DNA of 64,000 nucleotides from Bacteroidia bacterium (GTDB taxonomy: Bacteria > Bacteroidota > Bacteroidia > B-17B0 > Aurantibacillaceae). Shown piece after piece: positions 27,853 to 37,626 of the stretch (position 1 is the first letter of the stretch; each line of letters begins with the position of its first letter). The notes beneath the pieces were generated by a model, which searched no databases, was not told the origin of the DNA, and was given only the letters and a program-made list of their open reading frames with translations. The stretch is taken from the NCBI GenBank assembly GCA_016787445.1, contig JAEUTQ010000031.1:30996-94995 (forward strand), given 5' to 3'. Position numbers and translations under genes: made by a program.

Positions 27853-29739
27853 TTATATAATAAATGTGAATAATAAAATTAATATTACGCCTAACACCAT
27901 GCTTACAATGTAGAAACCAATGTTTCCGCTTTGTAATAAGCGAACCACGTTTCCTGTGCCTTTTACCATGGAACCTACGCCGTTTACTAAGCCGTCGATA
28001 ACTTGTAAGTCGAGGAATTTATAAAACGCTGTAGAGATTAAGTCTAACGGTTTGCGAATTACGGCATCATAAAATTCATCTACATAATATTTATTGTAGA
28101 TTAATTTTTGCCAAGGCTTCATTTTTTCTTCATTCTCTAAAGGCAATACACCGTTTGTGATAAACATAGCATGAGCAAAATAGATAACAACACCGGCAGC
28201 AACAACAGCTAAGCCCATTAATGTCCACTCTGTAGTGTGATCGAGAGCGCTAGGGTTTTTGTGTAATATAATCGGGCTTAAATGCTCGCTCATCCAGTTA
28301 GGCATATGCCAAAATTCAGGTAAGCCTAAAGCGCCGCCCAAAACAGAGAGTGCTGCTAATACCATCAAAGGAATTGTCATGCTTGATGGAGATTCGTGTA
28401 AATGATGCTCTTGTTCGTGTGTTCCGCGGAACTTTCCGAAGAAGGTTAAGAACAACATACGGAACATATAGAACGCAGTAAGCATAGAGGCAATCATTCC
28501 TAATACCCATAACAATTTACTATGCTCATAGGTATGCGCTAAGATTTCGTCTTTACTAAAGAAACCGGAAAAAGGAGGAATACCACTTATCGCAATAGTT
28601 CCTAATAACATGGTTATATAAGTGATTTTAATTTTTCCTTTTAGTCCGCCCATTTTACGAATATCTTGTTCTCCGCCCATTGCGTGAATAACCGAACCCG
28701 CGCCTAAGAATAACAAGGCTTTAAAGAAAGCGTGTGTGGTTACGTGGAAAACAGAAGAGCTAAATGCACCAACGCCTAATCCCAGGAACATTAATCCTAA
28801 TTGAGAAACGGTTGAATAAGCTAAAATCTTTTTGATGTCGTTTTGTAACAAACCAATGGTGGCGGCAAAAATAGCAGTCACCACACCAACAATCGCAACG
28901 GTTTCTGATGCAACTTCTGAAATAGAATAAAACACGTTTGAACGCACAATCATATAAATACCGGCAGTAACCATCGTTGCCGCGTGTATTAATGCAGATA
29001 CAGGAGTAGGACCCGCCATCGCATCCGGCAACCAAGTATATAATGGAATTTGCGCACTCTTACCCATCGCGCCAATGAACAACAATAAAGCGATTGCTGT
29101 AACTACTGCATTACTGCTTACGCCTGCTCTCGAAAAAACATCACCGTAGCTGATGCTTCCATAAGAAACAAAAATTAAAATAATGCCTAATAAAAAGCCT
29201 AAATCACCAATACGATTCATGACAAACGCTTTTCTTGCCGCGTCGTTGTAAGCCTGATTTTTAAACCAGAAACCAATTAATAAATAAGAACACAATCCAA
29301 CACCTTCCCAACCTACAAACATAATTAAGTAATTATTACCCATTACAAGTAATAACATGAAGAACACGAATAGATTTAAATAAGTAAAGAAGCGGGAGAA
29401 ACCGGCATCATCATGCATGTACCCGGTAGAGTAGATGTGAATTAAAAAACCAATACCGGTAATGATTAATAAAAACCACGCTGATAAAGGATCATATAAA
29501 AACTCAAACGGAATATTTAAAGTATCTGCGCTTATCCAAGAAAACAACTCTACAACGTGAGATTTATTGGTAGAGTGTTCCAATTCCAGAAACGCTAAAA
29601 CAGCCACAATAAAAGAAGCTAAAACACTTACCGAGGCGATTCCACCCGACAAGCCTTTGCTTAATTTTTTCCCGAAAAACCCGTTTATTAAAAAACCGAT
29701 TAAAGGAAATAACGGAACTAATGCAATTAATTTAATCAT
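27853..29739 (-). CDS. nuoL: NADH-quinone oxidoreductase subunit L
   Basis: 628 residues. The largest antiporter-like subunit, with MFVGWEGVGLCSYLLIGFW (TM5 Glu), KSAQIPLYTWLPDAMAGPTP, ILAYSTVSQLGLM, and the C-terminal amphipathic lateral-helix region ending in a final membrane anchor. Length is usual for NuoL. Twelve nt downstream of nuoK. ATG start. Confidence 0.97.
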   Translation of the reverse strand: MIKLIALVPLFPLIGFLINGFFGKKLSKGLSGGIASVSVLASFIVAVLAFLELEHSTNKSHVVELFSWISADTLNIPFEFLYDPLSAWFLLIITGIGFLIHIYSTGYMHDDAGFSRFFTYLNLFVFFMLLLVMGNNYLIMFVGWEGVGLCSYLLIGFWFKNQAYNDAARKAFVMNRIGDLGFLLGIILIFVSYGSISYGDVFSRAGVSSNAVVTAIALLLFIGAMGKSAQIPLYTWLPDAMAGPTPVSALIHAATMVTAGIYMIVRSNVFYSISEVASETVAIVGVVTAIFAATIGLLQNDIKKILAYSTVSQLGLMFLGLGVGAFSSSVFHVTTHAFFKALLFLGAGSVIHAMGGEQDIRKMGGLKGKIKITYITMLLGTIAISGIPPFSGFFSKDEILAHTYEHSKLLWVLGMIASMLTAFYMFRMLFLTFFGKFRGTHEQEHHLHESPSSMTIPLMVLAALSVLGGALGLPEFWHMPNWMSEHLSPIILHKNPSALDHTTEWTLMGLAVVAAGVVIYFAHAMFITNGVLPLENEEKMKPWQKLIYNKYYVDEFYDAVIRKPLDLISTAFYKFLDLQVIDGLVNGVGSMVKGTGNVVRLLQSGNIGFYIVSMVLGVILILLFTFII

Positions 29740-29751
29740 AAATACCTGAAA

Positions 29752-30063
29752 CTAATTTTTCAAATTACTTAATAAGTCTGTGTCAATATTTTTAATATTT
29801 CTGTATATCATACTTAAGATAGCTAAACCTACAGCTACTTCTGCTGCGGCTACTGCCATAATAAAAAATACAAAAACTTGTCCTTTAGCATCGTTGTGCA
29901 AAGTGGAAAACGACACCAACATTAAATTAACTGCGTTTAACATTAACTCAATGCACATAAAAATAATAATGGAGTTACGGCGGGCCATTACGCCAACCGC
30001 TCCGATAATAAATAATACTGCGCTGAGCAATATATAGTAGTTTATAGAAATTCCGTTTAACAT
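29752..30063 (-). CDS. nuoK: NADH-quinone oxidoreductase subunit K
   Basis: 103 residues from ATG 30063, preceded by a purine-rich AAAAGAAGAAAAG ribosome-binding stretch. A longer non-ATG reading (to 30111) would overlap nuoJ and add a charged N-terminus foreign to NuoK. Three membrane helices, with the conserved Glu residues in [13 protein letters not shown] and [13 protein letters not shown] that belong to the proton path. Confidence 0.95.
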   Translation of the reverse strand: MLNGISINYYILLSAVLFIIGAVGVMARRNSIIIFMCIELMLNAVNLMLVSFSTLHNDAKGQVFVFFIMAVAAAEVAVGLAILSMIYRNIKNIDTDLLSNLKN

Positions 30064-30082
30064 CTTTTCTTCTTTTAATAGT

Positions 30083-30601
30083 TTACGATTCTCCAGCTTC
30101 TTTTTTACCAATCATAATAGCGCCAACCATGGCGGCTAATAATAATACCGAAGCAATTTCGAAAGGGAATAAAAAGTCTTTGAACAAAACAGCACCTAAG
30201 TTTTTTACAAAACCGATTTGCGCATTACCATATTGTTGTAAGCCCATATCGCCGGCACCTTTTAACGAACCCACCATGACAAACAACATCAATCCGCCTG
30301 CCACCGCAGCAATGATTTTGCTTAACCAGGTGCGCTGAGGTTCTGTATCTTCATTTAAGTTCATTAACATGATCACGAATAAAAAGAGAACCATGATAGC
30401 ACCGGCATACACAACAATATGTACGATTGCTAAAAACTGTGCGTTTAATAATAAGTAATGTCCGGCAATGCAAAAGAAAGTCATTACCAAATAAAGCACG
30501 CTGTTAACCGGATTACGGCTAAAGACCACCATTAAACCAAACATGATGGCCAGGAAAGAAAGTATCCCGAATAGCCATTGTGTAATTGTATAACCTAACA
30601 T
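30083..30601 (-). CDS. nuoJ: NADH-quinone oxidoreductase subunit J
   Basis: 172 residues, five membrane helices. The conserved TM3 segment [21 protein letters not shown] (shown here as [16 protein letters not shown]) identifies NuoJ. Start ATG six nt after the nuoI stop. Confidence 0.95.
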   Translation of the reverse strand: MLGYTITQWLFGILSFLAIMFGLMVVFSRNPVNSVLYLVMTFFCIAGHYLLLNAQFLAIVHIVVYAGAIMVLFLFVIMLMNLNEDTEPQRTWLSKIIAAVAGGLMLFVMVGSLKGAGDMGLQQYGNAQIGFVKNLGAVLFKDFLFPFEIASVLLLAAMVGAIMIGKKEAGES

Positions 30602-30607
30602 AATATC

Positions 30608-31210
30608 TTAGTGTTTGTCTTTTAATTGTTTTTTGCCATCCCAAAGCGTGTTGTGTTTTGTTCCGGCAATTTTTTTGAATTCCGCTACTTCTAAGGTTTG
30701 ACGCTTACTTACATCAATACGCTTATCTGTTTTCTCAACTAATTTATCTTTACCATACACAAAATCTTCACGCTCATATTCTGCATCTACAATTCTGTCG
30801 GTTAAGAAAATGGCTTCTTTCGGACAAGCTTCTTCACATAATCCGCAGAAGATACAACGCAACATATTAATCTCATATGTTTTCGCGTATTTCTCTTCTC
30901 TGTATAAATGCTCTTCTCCTTTTTTTCTTTCAGCGCTTTCCATGGTAATGGCTTCAGCAGGACAAGCTACGGCACATAAGCCGCAAGCCGTACAACGCTC
31001 TGCTCCGTTTTCATCACGCTTTAAAACGTGTTGTCCGCGGTACACAGGCGCCATTGGTCGTGTTTGCTCCGGATATTTTGTGGTAGGTGTTTTCTTAAAC
31101 AAGTGGCTAGCTGTAATAAGCATACCTTTAGCTACTGCAGGAAGATATAATCTTTCCATAAAGCTTTGTTCCTTGTTTGATACTACTTTGCTTCTGTTTG
31201 TCAGTTGCAT
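30608..31210 (-). CDS. nuoI: NADH-quinone oxidoreductase subunit I (2x[4Fe-4S])
   Basis: 200 residues. Two ferredoxin-type motifs, CTACGLCAVACP and CIFCGLCEEACP, coordinate clusters N6a and N6b on the route to N2. The N-terminal amphipathic segment and GQHVLKRDENGAERC-type lead-in are typical. A 99-nt gap without any gene separates it from nuoH; the rest of the operon is tightly spaced, so this gap may hold a processing or translation-control site, but I see no structure there. Confidence 0.96.
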   Translation of the reverse strand: MQLTNRSKVVSNKEQSFMERLYLPAVAKGMLITASHLFKKTPTTKYPEQTRPMAPVYRGQHVLKRDENGAERCTACGLCAVACPAEAITMESAERKKGEEHLYREEKYAKTYEINMLRCIFCGLCEEACPKEAIFLTDRIVDAEYEREDFVYGKDKLVEKTDKRIDVSKRQTLEVAEFKKIAGTKHNTLWDGKKQLKDKH

Positions 31211-31309
31211 AATCTATTATTTAAAGATGGAAAAAATAGAAATTCCGATGATGACATAAAGCTCAGCGGCCTCTAAAACTCCAACTATTATTTTTACTAT
31301 CTGTTTCAA

Positions 31310-32365
31310 TTATATATGAATGTTTCCTCTTAAATATTCTACCACCACTGTAATCGCTAAGTTTAATAACGATAACGGTAATAATGTTTTCCAACCTAAA
31401 TTCATTAATTGATCATAGCGGAAACGTGGTAAAGTCCAACGCACCCACATGAACACACAAATGAAAATGAAAATTTTAGTGAAGTAAGCGCCAAATCCAA
31501 TTAATGAAATTATCCAGCTACCTTCTTGTAATCCCATAGCATCATAAAGCTCCTGAGCAAACGGGAAATTATATCCTCCAAAATAAAAGCCAGCCATAAT
31601 CGCTGATGAAATAAACATGTTGATGTATTCCGCGAATAAGAACAACCCTAACTTCATGGAAGAATACTCAGTATGATAACCACCCACTAATTCGCTTTCA
31701 CACTCCGGTAAATCAAAAGGCGCGCGATTTGTTTCTGCCAAAGCACACACGAAGAAGATTAGAAAACCTAATGGCTGATAAACTACATTAGCAAGGCCCG
31801 CGTCTTGTTGCGCAATTATTTCACGAATACTTAAAGTACCACCTGCTGTAATAATTAAAGCAATGATTGAAATCCCCATCGCGATTTCATAACTGATCAT
31901 TTGCGATGACGCACGGATAGCGCCAAGTAACGCATATTTGTTGTTGGATGCCCAACCACCAATCATGATGCCATATACACCGATGGAAACAACACCTAAT
32001 AAATACAATACACCAATGTTAATGTCGGTAATTTGTAAAGAGTAAGTTTGTCCGCCAATGTTTACATCCTTTGCCCAAGGAATTACCGTACCCGTCATGA
32101 GCGCGGTTAACATAAATAAGCTAGGACCAAGAATAAACAAGAAACGATTCGACACGTTCGGAATAATTTCCTCTTTAAAAAACATTTTTCCACCGTCGGC
32201 TAAGGGCTGTAACAATCCCCATGGTCCAGCCTTATCCGGACCAACACGGTCTTGTAAAAACGCGGCGAATTTTCTTTCCCATAATGTTGCATAAGCTGCT
32301 ACTCCTAATGAAAGAAGAAAAACAACTAAGCAAATAATGGCTTTATAAATTATAAAACTTATCAT
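31310..32365 (-). CDS. nuoH: NADH-quinone oxidoreductase subunit H
   Basis: 351 residues, about eight membrane helices. Quinone-chamber subunit with ERKFAAFLQDRVGPDKAGPW near the N-terminus and the strongly conserved ETNRAPFDLPECESELVGGY loop. Starts two nt after the nuoG stop. ATG start. Confidence 0.97.
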   Translation of the reverse strand: MISFIIYKAIICLVVFLLSLGVAAYATLWERKFAAFLQDRVGPDKAGPWGLLQPLADGGKMFFKEEIIPNVSNRFLFILGPSLFMLTALMTGTVIPWAKDVNIGGQTYSLQITDINIGVLYLLGVVSIGVYGIMIGGWASNNKYALLGAIRASSQMISYEIAMGISIIALIITAGGTLSIREIIAQQDAGLANVVYQPLGFLIFFVCALAETNRAPFDLPECESELVGGYHTEYSSMKLGLFLFAEYINMFISSAIMAGFYFGGYNFPFAQELYDAMGLQEGSWIISLIGFGAYFTKIFIFICVFMWVRWTLPRFRYDQLMNLGWKTLLPLSLLNLAITVVVEYLRGNIHI

Positions 32366-32367
32366 AA

Positions 32368-33354
32368 TTAAGGTCGTTTATTAATATCCATAAATCCTAA
32401 AGCCTTTTGTTGCTTTAAGGCCTGTACTTTTAACTCGTTTAAGTGCTCGTAATGATTTTGAGAAATTACCGACTGACGGCTAATTGGGCTAGGGCCCTCA
32501 ATTGTCCAATCTGATTTTTTCTTGTGATCGTAACGACACGAGTTGCAAATGAAATCTTCTACTTCGTCCCACTGATCTTTACGCGCTGTCACACGCAACA
32601 CTTCTTCTCCTTTTAACCAAACACGGGTTTTGCCGCAACACTTATCGCACTTACGGTGAGCATCCACAGGCTTTGTAAACCATACACGGCTTTTGAAACG
32701 GAAAGTTCTGTCAGTTAAAGCACCAACGGGACAAACATCAATTACGTTTCCTGAAAAATCGTTATTGATGGCTTTTTCTATGTATGTAGAAATTTCTGCA
32801 GCATCTCCTCTGTGAACAACACCATGAACACGTCCATCCGTTAATTGTTCGCAGGTTTTTACGCAGCGATAACATAAAATGCAACGATTCATGTGCAATT
32901 TAATTTTATCGCCAATATCAATCATGTCGTATTCACGACGTTTAAATTCGTAGCGTGTTTTTACAGAACCATGTTCGTAACCTAAATCCTGTAACTTACA
33001 CTCTCCTGCCTGATCACAAACCGGACAATCTAAAGGGTGATTGATTAATAAAAACTCAACAACGCCTTTACGCGCTTCCACAATTTCGGGTGAAGTAACA
33101 TTTTGTACTTCCATTCCGTCCATTACCTCGGTGCGGCACGACGCCACAGGTTTTGGCATTGGGTTAGGGTTTTGCGCTGAACCTTTTGTAACTTTTACGA
33201 TGCAAGTTCTACAATATCCCCCCGATGTTTTTAATTTAGAATAATAGCACATTGTTGGTGGAGCAACCTCCGGACCAATCATACGCGCTGCCTGCAAAAT
33301 CGTAGTACCCTTTGGCACTTCAATTTCTATTCCGTCTATAGTTACTTTTGGCAT
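32368..33354 (-). CDS. nuoG: NADH-quinone oxidoreductase subunit G, short form
   Basis: 328 residues, much shorter than the ~900-residue enterobacterial NuoG: only the N-terminal iron-sulfur part is present, without the molybdopterin-oxidoreductase-like domain. [2Fe-2S] ligands occur in CYYSKLKTSGGYCRTC and the following CRTE. The H/Cys motif is HPLDCPVCDQAGEC, and the [4Fe-4S] motif is CILCYRCVKTC with distal CPVGAL. A further Cys set (CDKCCGKT, CNSCRYDH) lies near the C-terminus. Short NuoG forms of this kind are known in Bacteroidota. ATG start one base after the TonB-like gene stop. Confidence 0.92.
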   Translation of the reverse strand: MPKVTIDGIEIEVPKGTTILQAARMIGPEVAPPTMCYYSKLKTSGGYCRTCIVKVTKGSAQNPNPMPKPVASCRTEVMDGMEVQNVTSPEIVEARKGVVEFLLINHPLDCPVCDQAGECKLQDLGYEHGSVKTRYEFKRREYDMIDIGDKIKLHMNRCILCYRCVKTCEQLTDGRVHGVVHRGDAAEISTYIEKAINNDFSGNVIDVCPVGALTDRTFRFKSRVWFTKPVDAHRKCDKCCGKTRVWLKGEEVLRVTARKDQWDEVEDFICNSCRYDHKKKSDWTIEGPSPISRQSVISQNHYEHLNELKVQALKQQKALGFMDINKRP

Positions 33355-33355
33355 T

Positions 33356-34390
33356 TTAATTACAATATTTTTCTAAATATTTTTGACTGTTGTTATATAC
33401 CCCTGAAAAAGTTTCGTTTTTTGTACTTGCACTTTTTTCAAAACTTTTACAAGCGTCCTTTTTTTCTTTTTTATTAAATTGAATAATCCCTAACAAATAA
33501 ACCGCTTCAGGAATGTTTTTTAAATCGTTAGAACCATTAAGAATGGAGTAGGCTTCGTTGTGGTTACCACTAGAAATTAAATCACAAACTTTTTTATAGT
33601 TCTCGTTAGTGTTATTTACATCAAATAAAAAATAAGGTTCAGCCAAGGAAAAATTTATAGGGATATTGAAATATACCGGAACAGGCTTGTCGTTTTGTGT
33701 TCCAGGGCTCCAACGGGGCATTCGCATAATAACACGTCTTGCTTCATCATCCAAATCGCGCAATCCGGAGCCCTTTATTACAGCAACATCAGAAATATCA
33801 CCATTTGCGTTTACAATAAATTTAATAAATATTTTTCCTCCTATTTTATTAGTTCTAGCGCGGTCAGGATATATAATGTTTTTTTGTATGAAGCCCATCA
33901 TTTCTTGAGCACCTCCCGGAAACTCTGGCATTTTCTCAACTATTGTAAATACTTCACCCTCTTTTTCTCCCTCACAAATTCTGGAATAATTTTTTGTGCC
34001 ATCATTATTGTAAACAGCAACAGATGAATCGTTGTTTTTTTCGCAATACCACACCCATCGCTTAATGGGTTTGTTGTTTTCGTGATACCCCATCGAAGAT
34101 TTTAATCCATTGGAATTATAATATACTGTCAAACCGTTTTTGTTAAGCGGATTTATAGAAGAAGAGGTAGTTGTCATTTGAATTTTCCCATCTGCATAAA
34201 AGTCATAAATTAAATAATTATTACCACTTTTCGAATAAGTTCTGAAAAAAGAAGACTCTGCCTTGCTATTTATCACCTTCCAGTCTTTGTCAAAAAACAG
34301 CGTATCCTTTTGACAAAAGGAATTATGCGCACAAAAGAATTGTACAAGTACAAAAAGGAATATTTTATATAACCAACTCAATTTAAGCAA
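33356..34390 (-). CDS. TonB C-terminal domain protein embedded between nuoF and nuoG
   Basis: 344 residues beginning at TTG 34390, which overlaps the end of nuoF by 8 nt; no ATG is available nearby. Signal peptide about 1-26 (VLVQFFCAHNSFCQ). Residues about 60-120 look like degenerate MORN-type repeats (GLTVYYNSNGLKSSMGYHEN). About 155-255 is a TonB_C domain (EFPGGAQEMMGFIQKNIIYP, GKIFIKFIVNANGDISDVAV, RMPRWSPGTQNDKPV). The C-terminus is helical and TPR-like. There is no N-terminal ExbB/D-type anchor beyond the signal peptide, so it is unlikely to be a classical TonB. It has no known role in complex I; its location looks like an insertion that kept the operon reading through. Confidence 0.85.
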   Translation of the reverse strand: MLKLSWLYKIFLFVLVQFFCAHNSFCQKDTLFFDKDWKVINSKAESSFFRTYSKSGNNYLIYDFYADGKIQMTTTSSSINPLNKNGLTVYYNSNGLKSSMGYHENNKPIKRWVWYCEKNNDSSVAVYNNDGTKNYSRICEGEKEGEVFTIVEKMPEFPGGAQEMMGFIQKNIIYPDRARTNKIGGKIFIKFIVNANGDISDVAVIKGSGLRDLDDEARRVIMRMPRWSPGTQNDKPVPVYFNIPINFSLAEPYFLFDVNNTNENYKKVCDLISSGNHNEAYSILNGSNDLKNIPEAVYLLGIIQFNKKEKKDACKSFEKSASTKNETFSGVYNNSQKYLEKYCN

Positions 34391-35723
34391 CCGTTTTCTT
34401 TTTTAATCTCTCGTAATGACTAACGTCGTTAAACTTTTTATTTCTCGCTATTTCTAAAAACTCGTGTTTAAAGTGACGAATTGCGGCAGCAACCGGCCAA
34501 GCAGCAGCTTCACCTAAAGGACAAATTGTTTTTCCTTCAATTTTGCTTTGTATATCCCACAATAAATCAACGTCGGCTTCAGTAGCAGTTCCGTTCAAGA
34601 ATTTCTTTAATATTTTTTCCATCCATCCTGTTCCTTCACGACAAGGTGAACATTGTCCGCAGCTTTCGTGATGATAGAAACGTGAGAACGTAAATAAATT
34701 TTTAACGATGCTGGTGTCTTCATCCATAACAATGAATCCGCCGGAACCTAGCATGGTACCTGTTTGGAAACCGCCATCGGCTAAACTTTCGTAAGTCATT
34801 AAACGAGGTTCGCCTTTCGCTGTTTTTAAAATTAATTCAGTAGGAAGAATAGGGACAGATGAACCACCCGCAACAACAGCTTTCAGTTTTTTGCCATTAC
34901 GGATTCCACCACAATACTCTTCACTATAAATAAATTCTTCTACAGGCACACCTAATTCAATTTCATAAACTCCGGGTTTGTTAATGTGCCCTGAAGCAGA
35001 AATTAATTTAGTACCGGTTGATTTTCCAATTCCGATTTTTGCATATTCTTCTCCGCCCATCATAACGATTGGACAAACTGCCGCAATGGTCTCTACGTTA
35101 TTAACTACAGTAGGACATCCCCATAAACCTGCCACCGCAGGAAAGGGAGGTTTAATACGCGGATTACCACGTTTTCCCTCTAATGATTCTAATAATGCTG
35201 TTTCCTCACCGCAGATATAAGCGCCACCACCAACTTGAACAGAAAGATCTAAAGAGTAATTCGTTCCTAAAATATTTTTTCCTAACCAACCTGCAGCATA
35301 AGCTTCACGGATAGCTTGTTCTAAAATACGGGATACATAAAAATACTCACCACGTATATAAATGTAAGATGTGTTTGCTCCTAAGGCGTATGAAGAAGTA
35401 ATCATTCCCTCAATTAATGCATGAGGAATTTTCTCCATCAGATAACGGTCTTTGAATGTACCCGGTTCGGATTCATCGGCGTTACAAACTAAATAACGAG
35501 GTACGCCTTCGGGCTTCGCTAAGAAACTCCATTTAAGTCCGGTTGGGAAACCTGCGCCACCACGACCGCGTAATCCTGATTTTTTTACCTCATCAGTGAC
35601 TTGATCAGGCGTCATTGTTTTTAATGCTTTCTCAACAGATGCATAACCACCATGAGCGCGATAAACTTCCAAAGTGTGAATTCCAGGAACTTTATCGTTA
35701 TGTATTAATAGCTTTCTTCCCAT
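34383..35723 (-). CDS. nuoF: NADH-quinone oxidoreductase subunit F
   Basis: 446 residues. NADH-oxidising subunit with FMN and cluster N3. The nucleotide-binding loop is GLRGRGGAGFPTGLKW, the FMN region includes CNADESEPGTFKDR, and the cluster motif is ESCGQCSPCREGTGWM with the fourth Cys in TICPLGEAAAWP. Spacing to nuoE is 9 nt. ATG start. Confidence 0.97.
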   Translation of the reverse strand: MGRKLLIHNDKVPGIHTLEVYRAHGGYASVEKALKTMTPDQVTDEVKKSGLRGRGGAGFPTGLKWSFLAKPEGVPRYLVCNADESEPGTFKDRYLMEKIPHALIEGMITSSYALGANTSYIYIRGEYFYVSRILEQAIREAYAAGWLGKNILGTNYSLDLSVQVGGGAYICGEETALLESLEGKRGNPRIKPPFPAVAGLWGCPTVVNNVETIAAVCPIVMMGGEEYAKIGIGKSTGTKLISASGHINKPGVYEIELGVPVEEFIYSEEYCGGIRNGKKLKAVVAGGSSVPILPTELILKTAKGEPRLMTYESLADGGFQTGTMLGSGGFIVMDEDTSIVKNLFTFSRFYHHESCGQCSPCREGTGWMEKILKKFLNGTATEADVDLLWDIQSKIEGKTICPLGEAAAWPVAAAIRHFKHEFLEIARNKKFNDVSHYERLKKKTVA

Positions 35724-35732
35724 TACAAATTA

Positions 35733-36314
35733 TTATAATGTATTGTTATAGTCTAAATCAGTGTAACTTCTCAAGCGACCTTCGCTTTTGTATTTTTCAA
35801 TGATAGCATCCACTTTCTCATAGGTTAAATTTTCATGAAAGCTTGCGCCACATTGCATCATAGGAGCAGTTCCGCAACTTCCTAAACACTCGGCAACTTT
35901 TAAAGTAAACATGCCATCGCGTGTAGTTTCTCCTACTTTTATTCCTAATTTTTTCTCAATGTATTTGATGATGTCTTCCGCTCCGCACAACCAACATGAA
36001 GAGGTTTGACAAATTTCAAGAGTACATTTACCAACCGGCTTCAAATTATACATGGTATAAAAGGAGGCCACTTCAAAAACCTCAATTGGTTTAATGTTTA
36101 ACACAGAGGCAACGTAATCCATAACTTCAGGACTTAGCCATCCGCCAAACTCAGCTTGTGCAACGTGAAGAACAGGCAACAAAGCAGATTTTTGTTTTCC
36201 TGCAGGATAACGACTGATAATTGTTTTTACAGTTTCCATTGCCGCATCGCTGAATTTAACCTCAGCTCTTTTTTTGGCATCGAATTCTTGTGTTCCGTGT
36301 ACTTGTGCTCCCAT
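35733..36314 (-). CDS. nuoE: NADH-quinone oxidoreductase subunit E
   Basis: 193 residues. Thioredoxin-like [2Fe-2S] subunit (cluster N1a). Ligand pairs are C-x4-C in EICQTSSCWLCG and C-x3-C in AECLGSCGTAP. The N-terminal helical part (RYPAGKQKSALLPVLHVAQ) is typical. Follows nuoD after a 71-nt gap. ATG start. Confidence 0.96.
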   Translation of the reverse strand: MGAQVHGTQEFDAKKRAEVKFSDAAMETVKTIISRYPAGKQKSALLPVLHVAQAEFGGWLSPEVMDYVASVLNIKPIEVFEVASFYTMYNLKPVGKCTLEICQTSSCWLCGAEDIIKYIEKKLGIKVGETTRDGMFTLKVAECLGSCGTAPMMQCGASFHENLTYEKVDAIIEKYKSEGRLRSYTDLDYNNTL

Positions 36315-36385
36315 TTTTAATATTTATTATTTCGGGTTCCTTGTTTCTTGTTACAAACCAGAAACGAGAAATGTATTAATAATTT

Positions 36386-37600
36386 TTATGCGTCTAACTC
36401 TCCCGCAATTACATTCATACTACTCATTGTAATAATTGCATCACTTAACATGCTTCCTTTTATCATTTCAGGATAAGCCTGATAATAGATGTAACATGGA
36501 CGACGGAAATGTAAACGGAATGGTGTACGTCCTCCATCACTCACTAAATAAAAGCCCAACTCTCCATTACCGCCCTCTACACAATGGTAAACTTCTCCTT
36601 TAGGGATGTTTGTTTCGCCCATAATGATTTTGAAGTGATAAATTAAAGCTTCCATGTTGTTATAAACTTGCTCCTTCGGTGGTAAATAAAACTCCGGAAC
36701 ATTTGCATGGAATGGTTGATCTTTTGGCATATTCTTAATGGCTTGCTCAATAATTTTTAAGCTTTGCCACATTTCTTCCTGACGAACCATAAAACGATCG
36801 TAAGTATCGCCGCTAGTACCAACAGGAACAATAAAATCAAAATCCTGATAAGATGAATATGGATTCATTACGCGCACATCGTAATCAACACCAGCTGCAC
36901 GTAAGTTAGGTCCCGTGAAACTGTATTGTAAAGCCATCTCTGCGCTAATTGGTCCGCAGTTGATGGTACGATCCATAAAAATTTTATTACGCTCTAATAA
37001 ATTCGCAAACTCTTGAAGCGCTTTTGGATATCCTTTTACAAAGTCGTTGATTAAATTCCAGGTTTTATCGCTCCACTCTCTTTCAAAACCACCAATACGG
37101 CCGATGTTTGTTGTTAATCGAGCGCCGCAAATAGATTCATAGATATCATAAATTTTTTCACGCCATTGGAATATGTAAAGGAATCCTGTCATGGCGCCGG
37201 TATCCACACCGATTACAGAGTTACACACTAAGTGATCGGCAATACGCGCCAATTCCATAATGATGATGCGCATGTAATCAACACGCTTAGGTGTTTGTAT
37301 GCCTAATAATTTTTCAACCGTCATTTCCCAACCCATGTTATTGATTGGCGAAGAGCAATAATTTAAACGGTCGGTTATAGGCGTAATTTGATTATACGGA
37401 CGACGTTCTGCTAATTTTTCGAAAGCGCGGTGAATGTATCCAACAGTTGGAGTGGCTTCGTGAATAATTTCACCATCCATCTTCAACACATTTTGGAAAA
37501 TACCGTGTGTAGCAGGGTGAGTAGGACCAAGGTTAAGAATGGAATATTCTTTTTCCTCTACCTGCTCATTTGTAATATTTTTATTTTCTTTCTTACTCAT
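36386..37600 (-). CDS. nuoD: NADH-quinone oxidoreductase subunit D
   Basis: 404 residues, separate from nuoC. The 49-kDa quinone-site subunit. Conserved elements are LGPTHPATHGIFQNVLKMDGE (His of the quinone pocket in PTHPATHG), GYIHRAFEKLAE, RIADHLVCNSVIGVDTGAMT and the C-terminal YPEMIKGSMLSDAIITMSSM. 26 nt after nuoC. ATG start. Confidence 0.97.
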   Translation of the reverse strand: MSKKENKNITNEQVEEKEYSILNLGPTHPATHGIFQNVLKMDGEIIHEATPTVGYIHRAFEKLAERRPYNQITPITDRLNYCSSPINNMGWEMTVEKLLGIQTPKRVDYMRIIIMELARIADHLVCNSVIGVDTGAMTGFLYIFQWREKIYDIYESICGARLTTNIGRIGGFEREWSDKTWNLINDFVKGYPKALQEFANLLERNKIFMDRTINCGPISAEMALQYSFTGPNLRAAGVDYDVRVMNPYSSYQDFDFIVPVGTSGDTYDRFMVRQEEMWQSLKIIEQAIKNMPKDQPFHANVPEFYLPPKEQVYNNMEALIYHFKIIMGETNIPKGEVYHCVEGGNGELGFYLVSDGGRTPFRLHFRRPCYIYYQAYPEMIKGSMLSDAIITMSSMNVIAGELDA

Positions 37601-37626
37601 GCGAGTGAATTATTATAAGTCAAAAA

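Noticed and set aside
31211..31309. Hidden small gene between nuoH and nuoI
   Set aside because: No ORF or RNA structure in these 99 bases that I can support.
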